A stretch of DNA of 64,000 nt from Dreissena polymorpha (GCF_020536995.1 NC_068362.1:99534187-99598186), one strand, 5' to 3'; positions 41,501-48,009 are shown, counted from the stretch's first letter. A program made the numbers and translations. The notes: generated by a model from the sequence alone, not told the origin.

Positions 41501-44500
41501 AATACTATTAGCATTTTAAAACGACGGGCATATGATATATATGTATTTGATAACATACACACGGTAGAATTAATTTTTAAAAAGCACTTGCATATTATTT
41601 CTAGACGCACAATGATGCCACGTTATATTTTCATCAGCACGGGGTTTAGGTAATAACACATCATGCTAACTGCCCAAAAGCAGATTGTTAGTGCCTATGG
41701 TATTCCATATTTGTCATTTTACCCGAACAGTTTTGTGAACATCCGCTGTGACGTAAAGACATGCGCACATGATCTGATTTCACTGGTCTTTTCTTGTGCT
41801 TGAAAGCAGATCTGACTTGTCCCATACTTACAGTTTGACCGGTTCGTTTGTTATGCTTCCTTTTCGTGTTACCAGATTTTTTTTTGGTTTATTTGCAACT
41901 GTTTTTATTACACTTTAAGTCGACAATTACCCTTGCCGAGACAGTTTTATATTTCCACCTTGATTTGACCTTGCCCTTCTTTCGCGACACAAGATGTTGA
42001 AGTACCTATTTCTTATTTGTGGACTTCCTAACCCCTTCAATCTCACATTACTACATACTTTTCGGATATTAATGTTGTGTGAATATAAAAAATTAAATTG
42101 TCATTTCGTGAATCTGCGACATCACATACATGTATTTTTGTTGACTTTTTAATTTTAAGGAACACCGTAGACCCTGGTATAAACACTTAAAAACTCGCTT
42201 ATTTTGCTTCGTACCATGGTATAAATTTATGTATATCCTCGTTTTCGAAATATGAAATCAAACATGTTCTTTTGATACAATCGCGCGAGTGTTGGTCAAC
42301 TTTCCTTCATTCATGTTAATTGTCTCCTCAGATTGAAAGATTAAATAAATATTGGTCAAATTAAAGATATAAAAACCCGATAAGACGCGTCATTAAATGA
42401 TGCCTTTTGAATCAAAGTTTACCATTTGTTGCTATTTTCAAATCGACATTGTCCATTATAACAATGTTATGGGACCGGATGACGAAAGAAAGTCTTCGAT
42501 GTCTATGTATCATTATATTATGTCAATACCTCATGAGAAGATGTGTTTACTTTGGACGTTCTTCAGTTAACAAGCGGTGTTGACAAGAACTATACTATTT
42601 GCGGTTATAATTGTCATGCACGATTATTTGATCTTAAACTCTATTTATTTCGCGTTGGAACGAATTCAGCAAATTAAAATACAAGTTTATTTGATATGTA
42701 AGGATTGATTATGCTACTTCAAACAGGAAAATCAAAGAATCAGTGTTAAATGTTGGAAGTTCCGAAGTTGCAATTATGAGCCGTGTTGTGTAAAAGGGGG
42801 GCTAATGTACATGTACGTAAAGTGTCGTCCCAGATTATCCTGTGCAAACCGCACAGGCTAATCAGGAACGACACTTTTAGTTCAATTGTAATCTGATGTG
42901 CATACTTTATATTTCGGTGAACATTCCGCACACATTATTTAAAGATAAATTTATGTATGCATATGATTAACAGACATTGTTATGAAGTTACAGTATATAC
43001 ATCAGAATATCGATGTAGGTTCTTTGTACATATGACCAAGTTCCCTGTAAATATGTGTCGCGTTCTGAGAAAACTGGGCATAATGCATGTGCGTAAAGTG
43101 TCGTCCCAGATCAGGTTGTGCAGTCCGCACAGTCTAATCAGAGACGACACTGTACGCCTAGACTGGGTTTTTGCTAAGAAGAGACTTTCTTTAAACAGAC
43201 ACTATCATAAAAGCGGAAAGTGTCATCCCTGATTAGCCTGTGCGGACTGCACAACCTGATCTGGGACGACACTTTACGCACATCCATTAAACCTCCTTTT
43301 CACGGACTATGACTCAAATCTCATGTGTATACTTTATATTACGGTGAACATTCCGCACACATCATTGATAAATAAATGTATGTAGACATATAATGAATAG
43401 ACATTGTTATGAAGTATATACATCAGAATATCGATATGAGTTCTCTGTACACGTGACCAAGTTTCCTGTATATATTTTCAAGTTTTTTCTTCTATCCAAA
43501 TCGCTATCAACCAAGTCACATAATAAAAATGCCAGATGACAACGTGACAGTGTATAATATGGTGATAAGCATGGGGCACTCGCCTTGCCAAGTGGTGTAA
43601 CGCTTGTTTAAACAAACACCTTGTACATTTATTACAACCGAATCTTCAGATTTATTTGGGATGACAGACGGGATTTAGGAAATGTCAATAAATCTTCGAA
43701 CACACTGGTTCAATTCACAGCACTATTATACGGAAATGTTCACACTTTTTGGCGTGTCAATTGTATTTTTTTCATGCACGATAGACATGAATGAACAAGT
43801 AGCAGTTTATTTAGTTTATAAAATGCGCAATGTTTGGGATGTTTGATTTGCTCAAATTACAGTTACAAATTCGAACCAACACCATTAATTGTCGTCTCCG
43901 ATATTCTACTGTCTAACCCGCATTATAACTCATCGTAATGTTCCCCTCACTTTTCCGGGTCGGGACCGTGCGCAAGCAAATGATAAAGTTGTATGTATGA
44001 AGATATATACACACACAAATCTTGTGATAATTGTGCGTATCTCAACTCCCCTCTTTTTTCTTTATGTGTTTGTACCCGTATCTCACAGCTGTTCCCCTAC
44101 GTATGTTAATATCTTCATCCTTTTCTCGTCGCTGTTCCCCCTCTCATATCCCACCGCTAGTAGATCTATTTCTCCCCTGTGTCCTGTAGTTTCCCTCTGC
44201 TTATCCTACCGCTTTTTCCACTTCCCTTATTCTACCGCTTTATACTGTCCGTCTTTCAGCCCGATGATTACACCCACTCAATCCGTTACTTTTCGTCTCT
44301 ACATCTCAACGCTTTTCACGCTGTAATGCTATTTATCATGGCAAACCACCGCTATTTTAACCCTCAGTATCTCATCGCTATTTCAACCCTCAGTACCTCA
44401 TCGCTATTAACACCCTCAGTATCTCACCGCTATTTCAACCCTCAGTATCTCATCGCTATTTCAGCCCTCCATATCTAACTGCTATTTCCACTGTCCGTAT

Positions 44501-47500
44501 ATTCGTCTACCTTCCCCTCCATATCTTACCGCTATAATCCCTATCTGAACCTCAGAGCTATTTCCACTGTTCAATCTTCATCGCCATTTTCACGTTCCTA
44601 ACTTCAACGCTATTTCCCTTCATATAATCTCACCGTTATTTCCTCCTATTGTTTCATCTCTGCGCCCCCTTTCCATATCTTATCTCTAATTCCCCTCTCC
44701 GTATTTCTAAGTTATTTCCTCCTTCCATTCCTCACTGCTAGTTCCAGTTTCAATACCTCACATATTACTCATTTCTATACCTCTACGAGGTTTCCACTTA
44801 CCGTGTGTCAACGCTATTGCCCTTCGCCATATATCGCCGACACCCCCTATCTATTATTTTTCAAGTAAGTATCTCATCGTTGTTTTCTCCTTTATTGCAG
44901 GATGGAGCTGGTTTGGCACGGTGAGTTCGACCGCCTGTTCTCGCAGTACTTCCCCCACATGTGGTGCCTCGTACCCACGTTCTACCCCCCGGGGGAGACA
45001 TGGAGGACGTTCAAGGACAGCGCCAAGGTCCGGTTCTCATGCCAGGTAAGGTCCCACCTTATGATACCTTAATATGGGGTTAATGAGGTATTCAGTGAAG
45101 AGATAGTACTTTGTCGCTTGGCAGCAGCTCCCTCTGGAAGACGGTCAAAACTGTACTCACCTGACATGCAACTCTCACTTCTGGTTCCCGGACCTTGACC
45201 CACCCACACCCTGGTAACCGCTTCATCTGGTGGGCGATACGTTGTGGTTTAATCAACGTCTTTGTGATTTTAGAGACACCCATTTTTTTACCTACTGTGT
45301 GTCTTTTTAAAGATCTTGATAATATTTTATGGCTTCTTTATGAAAGCAATTTGAAAAAAAAACAGTTACAATTAGTTTGAATACATTTCTTTTAATATCT
45401 TATGTCACATACAGTATTACAATGTTTACAAATTTTGGAGAGAGGGAGAGAGAAAGTCACAGGGACGTTACACTACTACATTTGTTAGATTGTGTTGCTG
45501 TCGGTTTCTGCGTAATTCACCAGTTCTACAGCATACTTTTCAATCAATTTGCGCTCTAAAATCATCTTAAGTGGGCGGTCCAAGTGTCGAATCGTACTTG
45601 TCGGATGAGTAGTCAAAGCAAGTCCTCTTTGCAGTCTATGAAAACTTGGAGAGGTGGACTCTACTGTTTTTCTTTAAAATAATATAATACAACCGAGTTG
45701 AACTCATTCAATGTGGTTTCGTTACTTCATTTCAATACGTGTCAATATTGATTGTCGTTCATCTGCAACAAATTTAAAGCTGAGCGGTGCTCTGAGATAA
45801 TGGGGCTTAATGCATGAGCGTAAGGTGTCGTCTAAGAATAGCCTATGAAGTCCACACAGGCTTACAAAAGAAGCAACTTTCCGCATAGACTGGATTTTCG
45901 CTAACAGGAGACTTCCTTCAAACAAAAATACCATCTAAGCGAAAAGTCTCGGATAAGCCTGTGTGGACTGCTATATGAATTAAACCCCGTTTTCCCAAAA
46001 CGAGACTCAATAAAAGATGGGCATATGTATTAAGGCCTTTACAAACGTAACTATGAGCTTTGGAAGTGATTGCAGGTTTTTTTCGGAGCAATTAAACGTT
46101 TCTCTGATCGCCTACATAGTAGAACATGCAAGAAGATACAGATGACCTGCACGCTAATAAAAAATAACAAACCCACACAGCACCACCACCTCCAATCTTT
46201 AACACATTTATGCCTAGTGGACTCTCCCAATCTTCTAAATTGAATCAATTTATTTCCAAAATTAGGGATGTCAAGTATATTATTTTCTATATTTAGAATA
46301 TTTCTTACAGAAATTCCTTCAAGCAAACAGCGCAGAATCAGATGAGACGCCGCATCACGCGGCGTCTCATCTGGGTCTACGCTGTTTGCAGCGGCCTTTT
46401 TTTCTAGACGCTAGGCATAAATGGGTTAACGTTGTGCGCCTCTGTGTTTTAGGACTGCGGCCATGGGTGGACATCCATGAAAGGCCGCGTGATCTTCTGG
46501 TTCGAGCTTAACTATGCCACAAACTCCGGCTGCGTAATGTTCAAGCTGTACGGACAACAGTGCCAGAAATGCAAGACCGGAAAGTTCGAGCACGCCATGT
46601 GGTACCCGGAGGAAGTCGTTAAGGTAACGGCGCACGCAGTTCAGACGTTAAATATTTTTTAGTTTAGTGTAAACTTTTTTTATTTTAGCTCAACTTCATC
46701 TAACGCTGGAGACGTATTGACGAGCTATTGAGTCCATTTCTTGGGTAGAACCAATACTTTGTTTCCTATGAGTGATCTAAATACTGCTCCCACAGTGCGA
46801 ATCAAACTATTGACCTCTCGGTTTTTAGTCGGACAACATATCAAAGTCACCACTGATATCTGTAAATAATAACCAGTACTGATACAGCCTTCTATAGTAG
46901 AATTTGCATGAAAATGTTCCAAACACACGACCGGAATATTTTAAAAAACAAATTATAAGGGAAGATTTACAAAGCACGAACGAGTCACGATTAATCAAAA
47001 GACTTCCCTCAACACGACCATGAAAACCATCATCAAGTGTGCATACGTAACAAAACCTTATAAGCATGCAAGTGTCAAGTAAATAAAAGGTAAACGTAAG
47101 CTTATGTTTCATATGTTAGTTCTCTTGAATGAAAACGTTTTGGCCTATTGGCTACCAAATACCATTGTGAGTTGGCAATATAATATACCCTATCTTGAGA
47201 GTACAAAAATATCATTTACAATATGAAGATGCTTTATATGTTATATTAGATTAAGTTTTGCTAATGCTCTTAAAAGTTTATTTCAAAGATTGACAATAAT
47301 ATGCACGCACATGCAATATATACTGAAATTTACTTAGCTATCCATTACGAATGAACCCATGCTTGATCACGTATGGTGTAATACATATCAGTGTTAAGTG
47401 AAGACGGTACAAAGTGAGGACTCATCACATATTTTAAAAGAACTGCAAATCAGCCATGACTCGATACCTGTAAATCAGGCACATTTCCTTTACGCGCTGT

Positions 47501-48009
47501 TTCGCCTCATTAACAACGATTTATTGAAAATAATGAAGATATCGTTTTGAATCTAAATTATAAAACAAACTATCAAAGAAAATCATAAATTTATCTTGCA
47601 CAGTATTTCACTATGCATATAAATATTATTTCGAATCGTAACACGTGTAAAATTTCGTAAAAAAATCAGTGTGTTAGGCAGTTTAATGTATTAACAGGCA
47701 TGCTTTACAAATAGTTATTTAACCGTTGTGTTCTGTTCAGATATTAACATCCTGCCAATCTCAAAATAAGTATCTGAACGCTTACTGGAAATTTAAGTCT
47801 AGCGTTAAATTATCACAACCACATTTGTTTCTTTTTAATGCTAGGTGGTTGGCAACGTGTACAACCGTGTGGGCCAGATCTACTACGGCTTCGTGCGCCC
47901 CCCTCTCCGTATCGACCGGCGAGTGGGTAAACCCCGTAACCAGCACAACTCCGAGCTCTGCCAAGCCTGCAAAGAGGGCCTTTGCAAAGAGGAGTGGTCT
48001 TTTTCGTGA
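7893..48009 (+). CDS. RTP-like 3CxxC zinc-finger gene, whole locus (joined exons, two alternative first exons)
   Basis: Spliced gene model. Either 7893-8419 or 34707-35071 joins 44901-45045, 46453-46623 and 47845-48009. Every junction is GT-AG and reading frame is kept: both first exons end with two codon bases, the next exon supplies the third, and the last two introns are phase 0. Products are 335 or 281 aa. The shared 159-residue C-terminal part has three CxxC pairs, FSCQDC, CQKC and CQAC, plus a W-rich start and HNSELCQACKEGLC. This layout is that of zf-3CxxC proteins, and it resembles vertebrate receptor-transporting proteins (HNSxxCxACxxGxC near the end) more than ZAR1. Vertebrate RTPs help chemosensory receptors reach the cell surface, and RTP4 is an interferon-induced antiviral factor. 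Unlike RTP1-4, no C-terminal membrane segment is visible, so a soluble protein is likelier. Family assignment is fairly sure; cellular role is unknown. Confidence 0.75.
8456..8612. mobile_element. MITE family A, partial, 37 bp after exon 1A
   Basis: Starts TCTGAGAAAAGGGGGTTTAATG, with ATTAGCCTGTGCAGTCCGCA, and is damaged after that. Confidence 0.6.
8613..9483. other. Intron, nothing recognised
   Basis: AT-rich sequence with no exon-like C/G third-base bias. Confidence 0.5.
9484..9656 (+). mobile_element. MITE family B, internally deleted
   Basis: TTAACCCATTTATGCC at the left and CATGGGTTAA at the right, so TTAA is at both ends. The central hairpin is missing. Confidence 0.8.
10066..10290. 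mobile_element. MITE family A, diverged
   Basis: GGGGTTTAATGCATGTGC, AGAAGAGACTTCCTTTAAAC, GCCTGTGCGGACTGCAGAGG and ACGACACTTTACGC are recognisable. The left hairpin is partly lost. Confidence 0.7.
10248..10416 (+). repeat. 70-bp tandem repeat at the end of a MITE
   Basis: ACGCTCATACATTAAGCACC recurs at 10248 and 10318. A third, partial unit (GAGTAACGACATAGTTGC) follows at 10391. Confidence 0.8.
10417..11195. other. Intron, nothing recognised
   Basis: AT-rich; overlapping short frames on the minus strand are chance. Confidence 0.5.
11196..11414. repeat. Compound GTT/GAT/GAG microsatellite
   Basis: GTT run, then GAT, a block of GAG (11279-11314), GTG/GAT mix, then about 80 bases of pure GAT. 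Open frames here are poly-Asp/His/Ser artefacts. Confidence 0.95.
11415..12391. other. Intron, nothing recognised
   Basis: AT-rich sequence. No repeats matched elsewhere in the window. Confidence 0.5.
12392..12660. mobile_element. MITE family A, rearranged
   Basis: Starts GAGTCGCGTTCTGATAAAAC, with an intact left hairpin. The right half is rebuilt from a second middle segment (CTAGACTGGCTTTTCGTTTA). Confidence 0.7.
12702..12914. mobile_element. TTAA-type MITE, related family B2
   Basis: TTAACCCTTAAAGCGC to GCAAAGGGTTAA, with a central hairpin GGATCCAGATGAGACGCC / GGCGTCTCATCTGGATCC and GCAAACAGTTTGG arms. It is a sister family of B: different ends, same hairpin logic. Confidence 0.75.
12915..14213. 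other. Intron, nothing recognised
   Basis: A 90-codon frame at 13630-13902 has no domain and intron-like composition. A CTTCCGG motif repeats at 13403 and 13444. Confidence 0.45.
14214..14445. mobile_element. MITE family A, diverged
   Basis: TCTGTGAAAACGGGGTTTAA, GCCTGTGAAGTCCGCACAGG and GGGACGACACTTTACGCACA are present. The right hairpin is degraded. Confidence 0.75.
14446..15273. other. Intron, possible weak tRNA-like trace only
   Basis: GGTCGGAGGTTCATACCC near 14554-14571 resembles a B box, but no A box was convincing. Confidence 0.35.
15274..15504 (-). mobile_element. MITE family B, complete, reverse orientation
   Basis: TTAACCCATTTATGCCTAGC to CTAGGCATAAATGGGTTAA, with an intact central hairpin and TTAA at both ends. 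Confidence 0.88.
15893..16140. mobile_element. MITE family A
   Basis: Both hairpin halves are readable (GCCTGTGCAGTCCGCACAGG; GTCGTCCCTGATTAGC) with the usual ends, though the middle is in the opposite sense (AAGAAAGTCCCTTCTTAG). Confidence 0.8.
16141..16787. other. Intron, nothing recognised
   Basis: Unique AT-rich sequence before the CAT microsatellite. Confidence 0.5.
16788..17190. repeat. CAT microsatellite with an inverted ATG block
   Basis: About 400 bases of CAT/ATC triplets. At 16883-16912 the phase flips to ATG, making a CAT/ATG palindrome. A CGT block lies near 17133-17146, and diluted triplets continue to about 17330. Confidence 0.95.
17331..17980. other. Intron, nothing recognised
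   Basis: Overlapping 60-75-codon frames on both strands near 17610-17835 cover a slightly GC-richer patch, but splice sites and domains are lacking. Confidence 0.4.
17981..18139. mobile_element. MITE family B, symmetric variant
   Basis: Both ends are of the TCTAGAAAAAAGGC type, so the element is almost one large palindrome. GCAAACAGCG is duplicated inside the left arm. Confidence 0.75.
18146..18290 (+). repeat. Dispersed repeat D, copy 1
   Basis: Shares GTGGTCTTATAAGTGGACA, a GATTGCGACCGAACTGCA-like block and GCATAAAACCCAT with 19640-19860. Confidence 0.6.
18346..18415 (+). repeat. Short foldback repeat E, copy 1
   Basis: GCAAAAAGGTACCATGTG pairs with CACATGGTACCTTTTTGC around a 16-base loop. 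Confidence 0.75.
18416..19639. other. Intron, nothing recognised
   Basis: Very AT-rich. The 117-codon frame at 18723-19076 is Ile/Tyr/Asn-rich as AT-rich noise predicts. Confidence 0.5.
19640..19862 (+). repeat. Dispersed repeat D, copy 2
   Basis: Longer copy: GTGGTCTCATAAGTGGACA, GATCCTGACCCGACTGCA and GCATAACACCCATG. No coding sequence. Confidence 0.6.
20143..20200 (+). mobile_element. MITE family B, right end only
   Basis: CTGGGTCTACGCTGTTTGCC to AAATGGGTTAA. Confidence 0.75.
20760..20962. mobile_element. MITE family A, degenerate
   Basis: GCCTGTGCAGTCCACACAGG and GAGACGACGCTTGACGCG remain. The right hairpin is mostly gone. Confidence 0.65.
21419..21606 (-). mobile_element. MITE family B, hairpin deleted, reverse
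   Basis: TTTAACCTATTTATGCC to CATAAATGGGTTTAA. The central palindrome is gone. Confidence 0.75.
21688..21772 (+). mobile_element. tRNA-like SINE head
   Basis: A box TGGCGCAGTGG and B box GGGTTCGAAC at normal spacing are followed by a T-rich stretch. The stems do not close as in a working tRNA, so a tRNA-derived element is likelier. Confidence 0.45.
21773..22984. other. Intron, nothing recognised
   Basis: Two overlapping minus-strand frames (22498-22867) could be a frame-broken relic, since one continues where the other loses sense, but no family was recognised. Confidence 0.35.
22985..23162 (-). mobile_element. tRNA-derived SINE, different family (S2)
   Basis: The minus strand starts near 23160: GATGGTGCAGTGGTCGAGTGG (A box), B box GGTTCAATTCC near 23100, then a tail GGACATTTCAGAAATG. 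The T arm pairs well (CCCCGG / CCGGGG). Confidence 0.5.
23486..23640. mobile_element. MITE family A, degenerate
   Basis: CTAATCAGGCTAAGCAGG, ATAAACTGGATTTTTTC, AAAGACTTCC and TGGGACGACACTTAACGC mark an old copy. Confidence 0.6.
24537..24603 (-). mobile_element. MITE family B, left fragment, reverse
   Basis: TAACCCATTTATGCCTAGCG to GAGACGCCGCATGATGA, ending in the middle of the hairpin. Confidence 0.7.
24604..26565. other. Intron, nothing recognised
   Basis: Besides the MITE remnant near 25101 and a GGTTCCAGACGCCCCGG-type direct repeat at 26159-26200, only unique AT-rich DNA. Confidence 0.45.
25101..25152. mobile_element. MITE family A, short remnant
   Basis: GGGAAAACGGGGCTTAATGC and GATTAGCATGTGC only. 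Confidence 0.4.
26566..26634 (-). repeat. Short foldback repeat E, copy 2
   Basis: Reverse-complement relative of 18346-18415, including the loop (TTGAAATTAGAAGG), with more stem mismatches. Confidence 0.7.
27290..27480. repeat. Degenerate TTCA-type tract
   Basis: ATTCATTCGTTCATTCATCC and many ATTCA/ATCCA/ATCAA words over 190 bases. An old tetranucleotide repeat. Confidence 0.7.
28395..28600. repeat. Degenerate CAT/CAG triplet tract
   Basis: CATCATCATTATCATCAGCAGCAGCAGC and related triplets, too mixed to be a fresh microsatellite. The 97-residue open frame here is a His/Gln-rich by-product. Confidence 0.75.
29181..29220 (+). repeat. 20-bp tandem pair
   Basis: TATAGATCCGTCTTGTGGGT occurs twice without a gap. 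Confidence 0.9.
29661..29850 (+). repeat. 97-bp tandem duplication
   Basis: TAACGTCATCTAACGCCG starts at 29661 and 29758. Both units run through TAGTAACRTTTGGTAGGCGAG and ACACGTTTACTCTG, and the second is shorter by a 12-base loss. Confidence 0.88.
30155..30303. repeat. Compound GAT/GAG microsatellite
   Basis: GAT, GAG block, GTGGTGATGGTGATG, then about 90 bases of GAT: the same order as 11248-11414. Confidence 0.95.
30304..31446. other. Intron, nothing recognised
   Basis: AT-rich sequence without repeats shared elsewhere in the window. Confidence 0.5.
31447..31641 (+). mobile_element. MITE family B, half hairpin deleted
   Basis: TAACCCATTTATGCCTAGTG to GGCATAAATGGGTTA. Only the second hairpin arm (GCGGCGTCTCATC) remains. 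Confidence 0.78.
31642..33456. other. Intron, nothing recognised
   Basis: AT-rich, no exon-like stretch. Confidence 0.5.
33457..33975 (+). CDS. Unrecognised 172-codon open frame in the intron (doubtful)
   Basis: The longest frame not explained by repeats. The predicted product is basic, starts MGKKQHRQKTPNEAQ and has no domain, signal or membrane segment that I recognise. Codon use is AT-rich like the surrounding intron and unlike the C/G-rich zinc-finger exons, which argues against a real gene. It ends 730 bases before exon 1B. Possibly a decayed mobile-element piece or chance. Confidence 0.15.
   Translation: MGKKQHRQKTPNEAQRSVKSYIHFNFFFLIQKSEKGCMKSRHTVKFQVVFSSRCIRGIIKEVKSTVLQSDTFVLHVVSRVEKPDLIKADTKKSTNELNNIIFKLNTAFACFDTINDNSVVLLWVARGGIIKQIFVERSANKRCTAVNIVECLHKHSKILQKHSNEKMVRPLS
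34619..34665 (+). promoter_or_regulatory. Possible TATA element and start region for exon 1B
   Basis: TATATA at 34619-34624 lies about 40 bases upstream of a CCATCATT initiator-like stretch near 34658-34665 and 83 bases upstream of the 1B ATG. AT-rich hexamers are common in this DNA, so support is weak. Confidence 0.25.
34707..35071 (+). CDS. Exon 1B: alternative Pro/Ser/Thr-rich N-terminus of the RTP-like protein
   Basis: The exon has 121 whole codons plus two bases (AG), then a donor GTAATG at 35072. With the cassette base G the split codon is Arg, followed by Met-Glu-Leu. An in-frame stop lies 12 codons upstream (34671), so the ATG at 34707 is the natural start of an alternative first exon. 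The product begins MRLTPTPTALSLPPMPSL and is rich in Pro, Ser, Thr and Leu (TPTLSPGGVSPMSPGLSPTT), ending in an acidic/hydrophobic stretch (MHLINYGDKDMGLLLSQR). It is C/G-rich at third positions against an AT-rich intron background. There is no recognised domain and disorder is likely. A GGF-x3-GLP motif is shared with exon 1A (GGFAFTGLP against GGFTHAGLP), hinting at common origin or parallel constraint. The best alternative reading is an unrelated gene's exon, but the identical splice phase argues against that. Confidence 0.65.
35072..36619. other. Start of the 1B intron, nothing recognised
   Basis: Scattered CAT words at 35207-35400, otherwise unique AT-rich DNA. Confidence 0.5.
36620..36897 (+). 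repeat. Dispersed repeat F, copy 2
   Basis: Plus-strand partner of 1-290. It ends at TATAAAATACAAACCC, directly before the tRNA-like sequence at 36901. Confidence 0.8.
36901..36974 (+). tRNA. tRNA-like sequence, degenerate Leu/Ser type (pseudogene or SINE head)
   Basis: It has a good A box (TGGCCGAGTGG), B box (GGTTCGAGCCC) and a downstream T-run that could stop RNA polymerase III. The fold is imperfect: about two mismatches in the acceptor stem, one in the T stem and a weak anticodon stem, so the anticodon is not safely readable. It is probably a tRNA pseudogene or tRNA-derived element rather than a working tRNA. Confidence 0.4.
37228..37690. mobile_element. Large foldback element
   Basis: Two arms of about 230 bases are inverted copies around a 7-base spacer at 37464-37470. 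The inner 25 bases of each arm (37439-37463 and 37471-37495) pair with one mismatch. Further out, GTAGATACAAAATGC, CCATTTTAATTTCCC and CAAAATCAACGAAAATTTCGT recur inverted with small indels. It has no open frame and is presumably non-autonomous. Confidence 0.8.
38366..38501. repeat. Compound GAT/GTG microsatellite
   Basis: GATGATGATGGTG, GGTGGTGGTGGTG blocks, then about 60 bases of GAT. Confidence 0.95.
38502..40462. other. Intron before the duplicated unit, nothing recognised
   Basis: AT-rich unique sequence up to the left edge of the tandem duplication. Confidence 0.5.
40463..42778. other. Left part of unit 1, no gene seen
   Basis: Matched throughout by copy 2 (51411-55571, minus the LINE). 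No exon-like segment; this is the region where a cassette-specific promoter might lie. Confidence 0.5.
42779..42892. mobile_element. MITE family A, half copy in duplication unit 1
   Basis: The left hairpin is complete. The right half, still partly present in the copy-2 counterpart (55572-55800), is deleted. Confidence 0.75.
43049..43316. mobile_element. MITE family A, nearly complete, unit 1
   Basis: GTCGCGTTCTGAGAAAACTG to GACTATGACTC, with two hairpins and the AGAAGAGACTTTC middle. Confidence 0.85.
44050..44890 (+). repeat. Pyrimidine-rich degenerate minisatellite before cassette 1
   Basis: A C/T-rich tract leads to the acceptor at 44900. Its core (44368-44500) has about four to five 26-bp units CTCAGTATCTCACCGCTATT plus TCAACC. 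Outside the core the words CTCACCGCTATTTCC recur loosely. Open frames here are repeat by-products. Confidence 0.85.
44901..45045 (+). CDS. Cassette 1, first exon: start of the 3CxxC zinc domain
   Basis: Acceptor CTCCTTTATTGCAG ends at 44900. The exon is 145 bases: one base (G) completing the split codon from exon 1A or 1B, then 48 codons starting MELVWHGEFDRLFSQYFPHM and ending KVRFSCQ. The donor is CAG|GTAAGG. Domain residues visible are W5, F9, F13 and F17, then FSC with Cys47, the first Cys of the first CxxC; its partner Cys50 is in the next exon. The opening W-x3-F-x3-F pattern is typical of RTP proteins. Codons strongly prefer C/G third bases. Because the second codon is ATG, the cassette could also be translated alone from an internal promoter, giving a 159-aa bare zinc-domain protein. 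Confidence 0.8.
45787..46009. mobile_element. MITE family A in cassette 1 intron
   Basis: TCTGAGATAATGGGGCTTAA to TTTTCCCAAAACGAGACTC. Internal hairpins are diverged. Confidence 0.75.
46199..46429 (+). mobile_element. MITE family B next to cassette 1 middle exon
   Basis: TTAACACATTTATGCC to CATAAATGGGTTAA, with an intact central hairpin. It ends 23 bases before the exon at 46453. Confidence 0.85.
46453..46623 (+). CDS. Cassette 1, middle exon: core of the 3CxxC zinc domain
   Basis: Acceptor CCTCTGTGTTTTAG ends at 46452, and the donor GTAACG follows AAG at 46624. The exon is 171 bases, exactly 57 codons. It completes the first CxxC (Cys50 in DCGHGWTSMKGRV) and carries the second pair, Cys85 and Cys88 (QQCQKCKTGKFEHA). 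The W-x-S-x3-G-x-V-x-F pattern, the G-x-V-x-F-K strand and the FE after the second CxxC are hallmarks shared with RTP-family domains. It ends YPEEVVK. It differs from its copy-2 partner only at two silent sites. Confidence 0.82.
46624..47844 (+). other. Cassette 1 second intron (1.2 kb)
   Basis: Phase-0 GT-AG intron. Its 5' part contains a degenerate tRNA-derived SINE on the minus strand (about 46715-46850). The block 46795-47590 is almost identical to 60235-61032 in copy 2. No coding sequence is seen. Confidence 0.7.
46715..46850 (-). mobile_element. tRNA-derived SINE (family S1), in cassette 1 intron
   Basis: The minus strand reads GGTCAATAGTTTGATTCGC, GGGAGCAGTATTTAGATC, then ACCCAAGAAATGGACTC. 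It is a degenerate relative of 709-842, and was present before the duplication. Confidence 0.55.
47845..48009 (+). CDS. Cassette 1, last exon: third CxxC and stop
   Basis: The acceptor TTTTTAATGCTAG ends at 47844. The exon holds 54 codons and a TGA at 48007. It begins VVGNVYNRVGQIYYGFVRPP, a Y-rich strand region like that of RTPs, and ends HNSELCQACKEGLCKEEWSFS. This gives the third CxxC (Cys144/Cys147) plus Cys152 and a likely His ligand just before. The reading frame closes without the C-terminal transmembrane tail of vertebrate RTP1-4. The 3' UTR follows directly. Confidence 0.8.
   Translation: MVGNVYNRVGQIYYGFVRPPLRIDRRVGKPRNQHNSELCQACKEGLCKEEWSFS

Larger units (their letters stand above)
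8420..44900 (+). other. Intron between exon 1A and cassette 1 (contains alternative exon 1B)
   Basis: Donor GTAAGT at 8420 and acceptor TTTATTGCAG ending at 44900 delimit a 36.5-kb intron for the 1A form. For the 1B form the intron is 35072-44900 (9.8 kb). It is packed with the MITE, SINE, foldback and microsatellite copies listed separately. No other exon-like C/G-rich stretch with good splice sites was seen inside it. Confidence 0.6.
45046..46452 (+). other. Cassette 1 intron (1.4 kb) with two MITE copies
   Basis: Phase-0 GT-AG intron. It contains a hairpin MITE at 45787-46009 and a TTAA-type MITE at 46199-46429. The latter ends only 23 bases before the acceptor. Confidence 0.7.

Noticed and set aside
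43889-44478. Frames of 99-145 codons rich in Ser, Pro, Tyr and Ile before cassette 1 (and 57133-57949)
   Set aside because: They follow the pyrimidine-rich minisatellite units; repeated residues mirror the 26-bp period.
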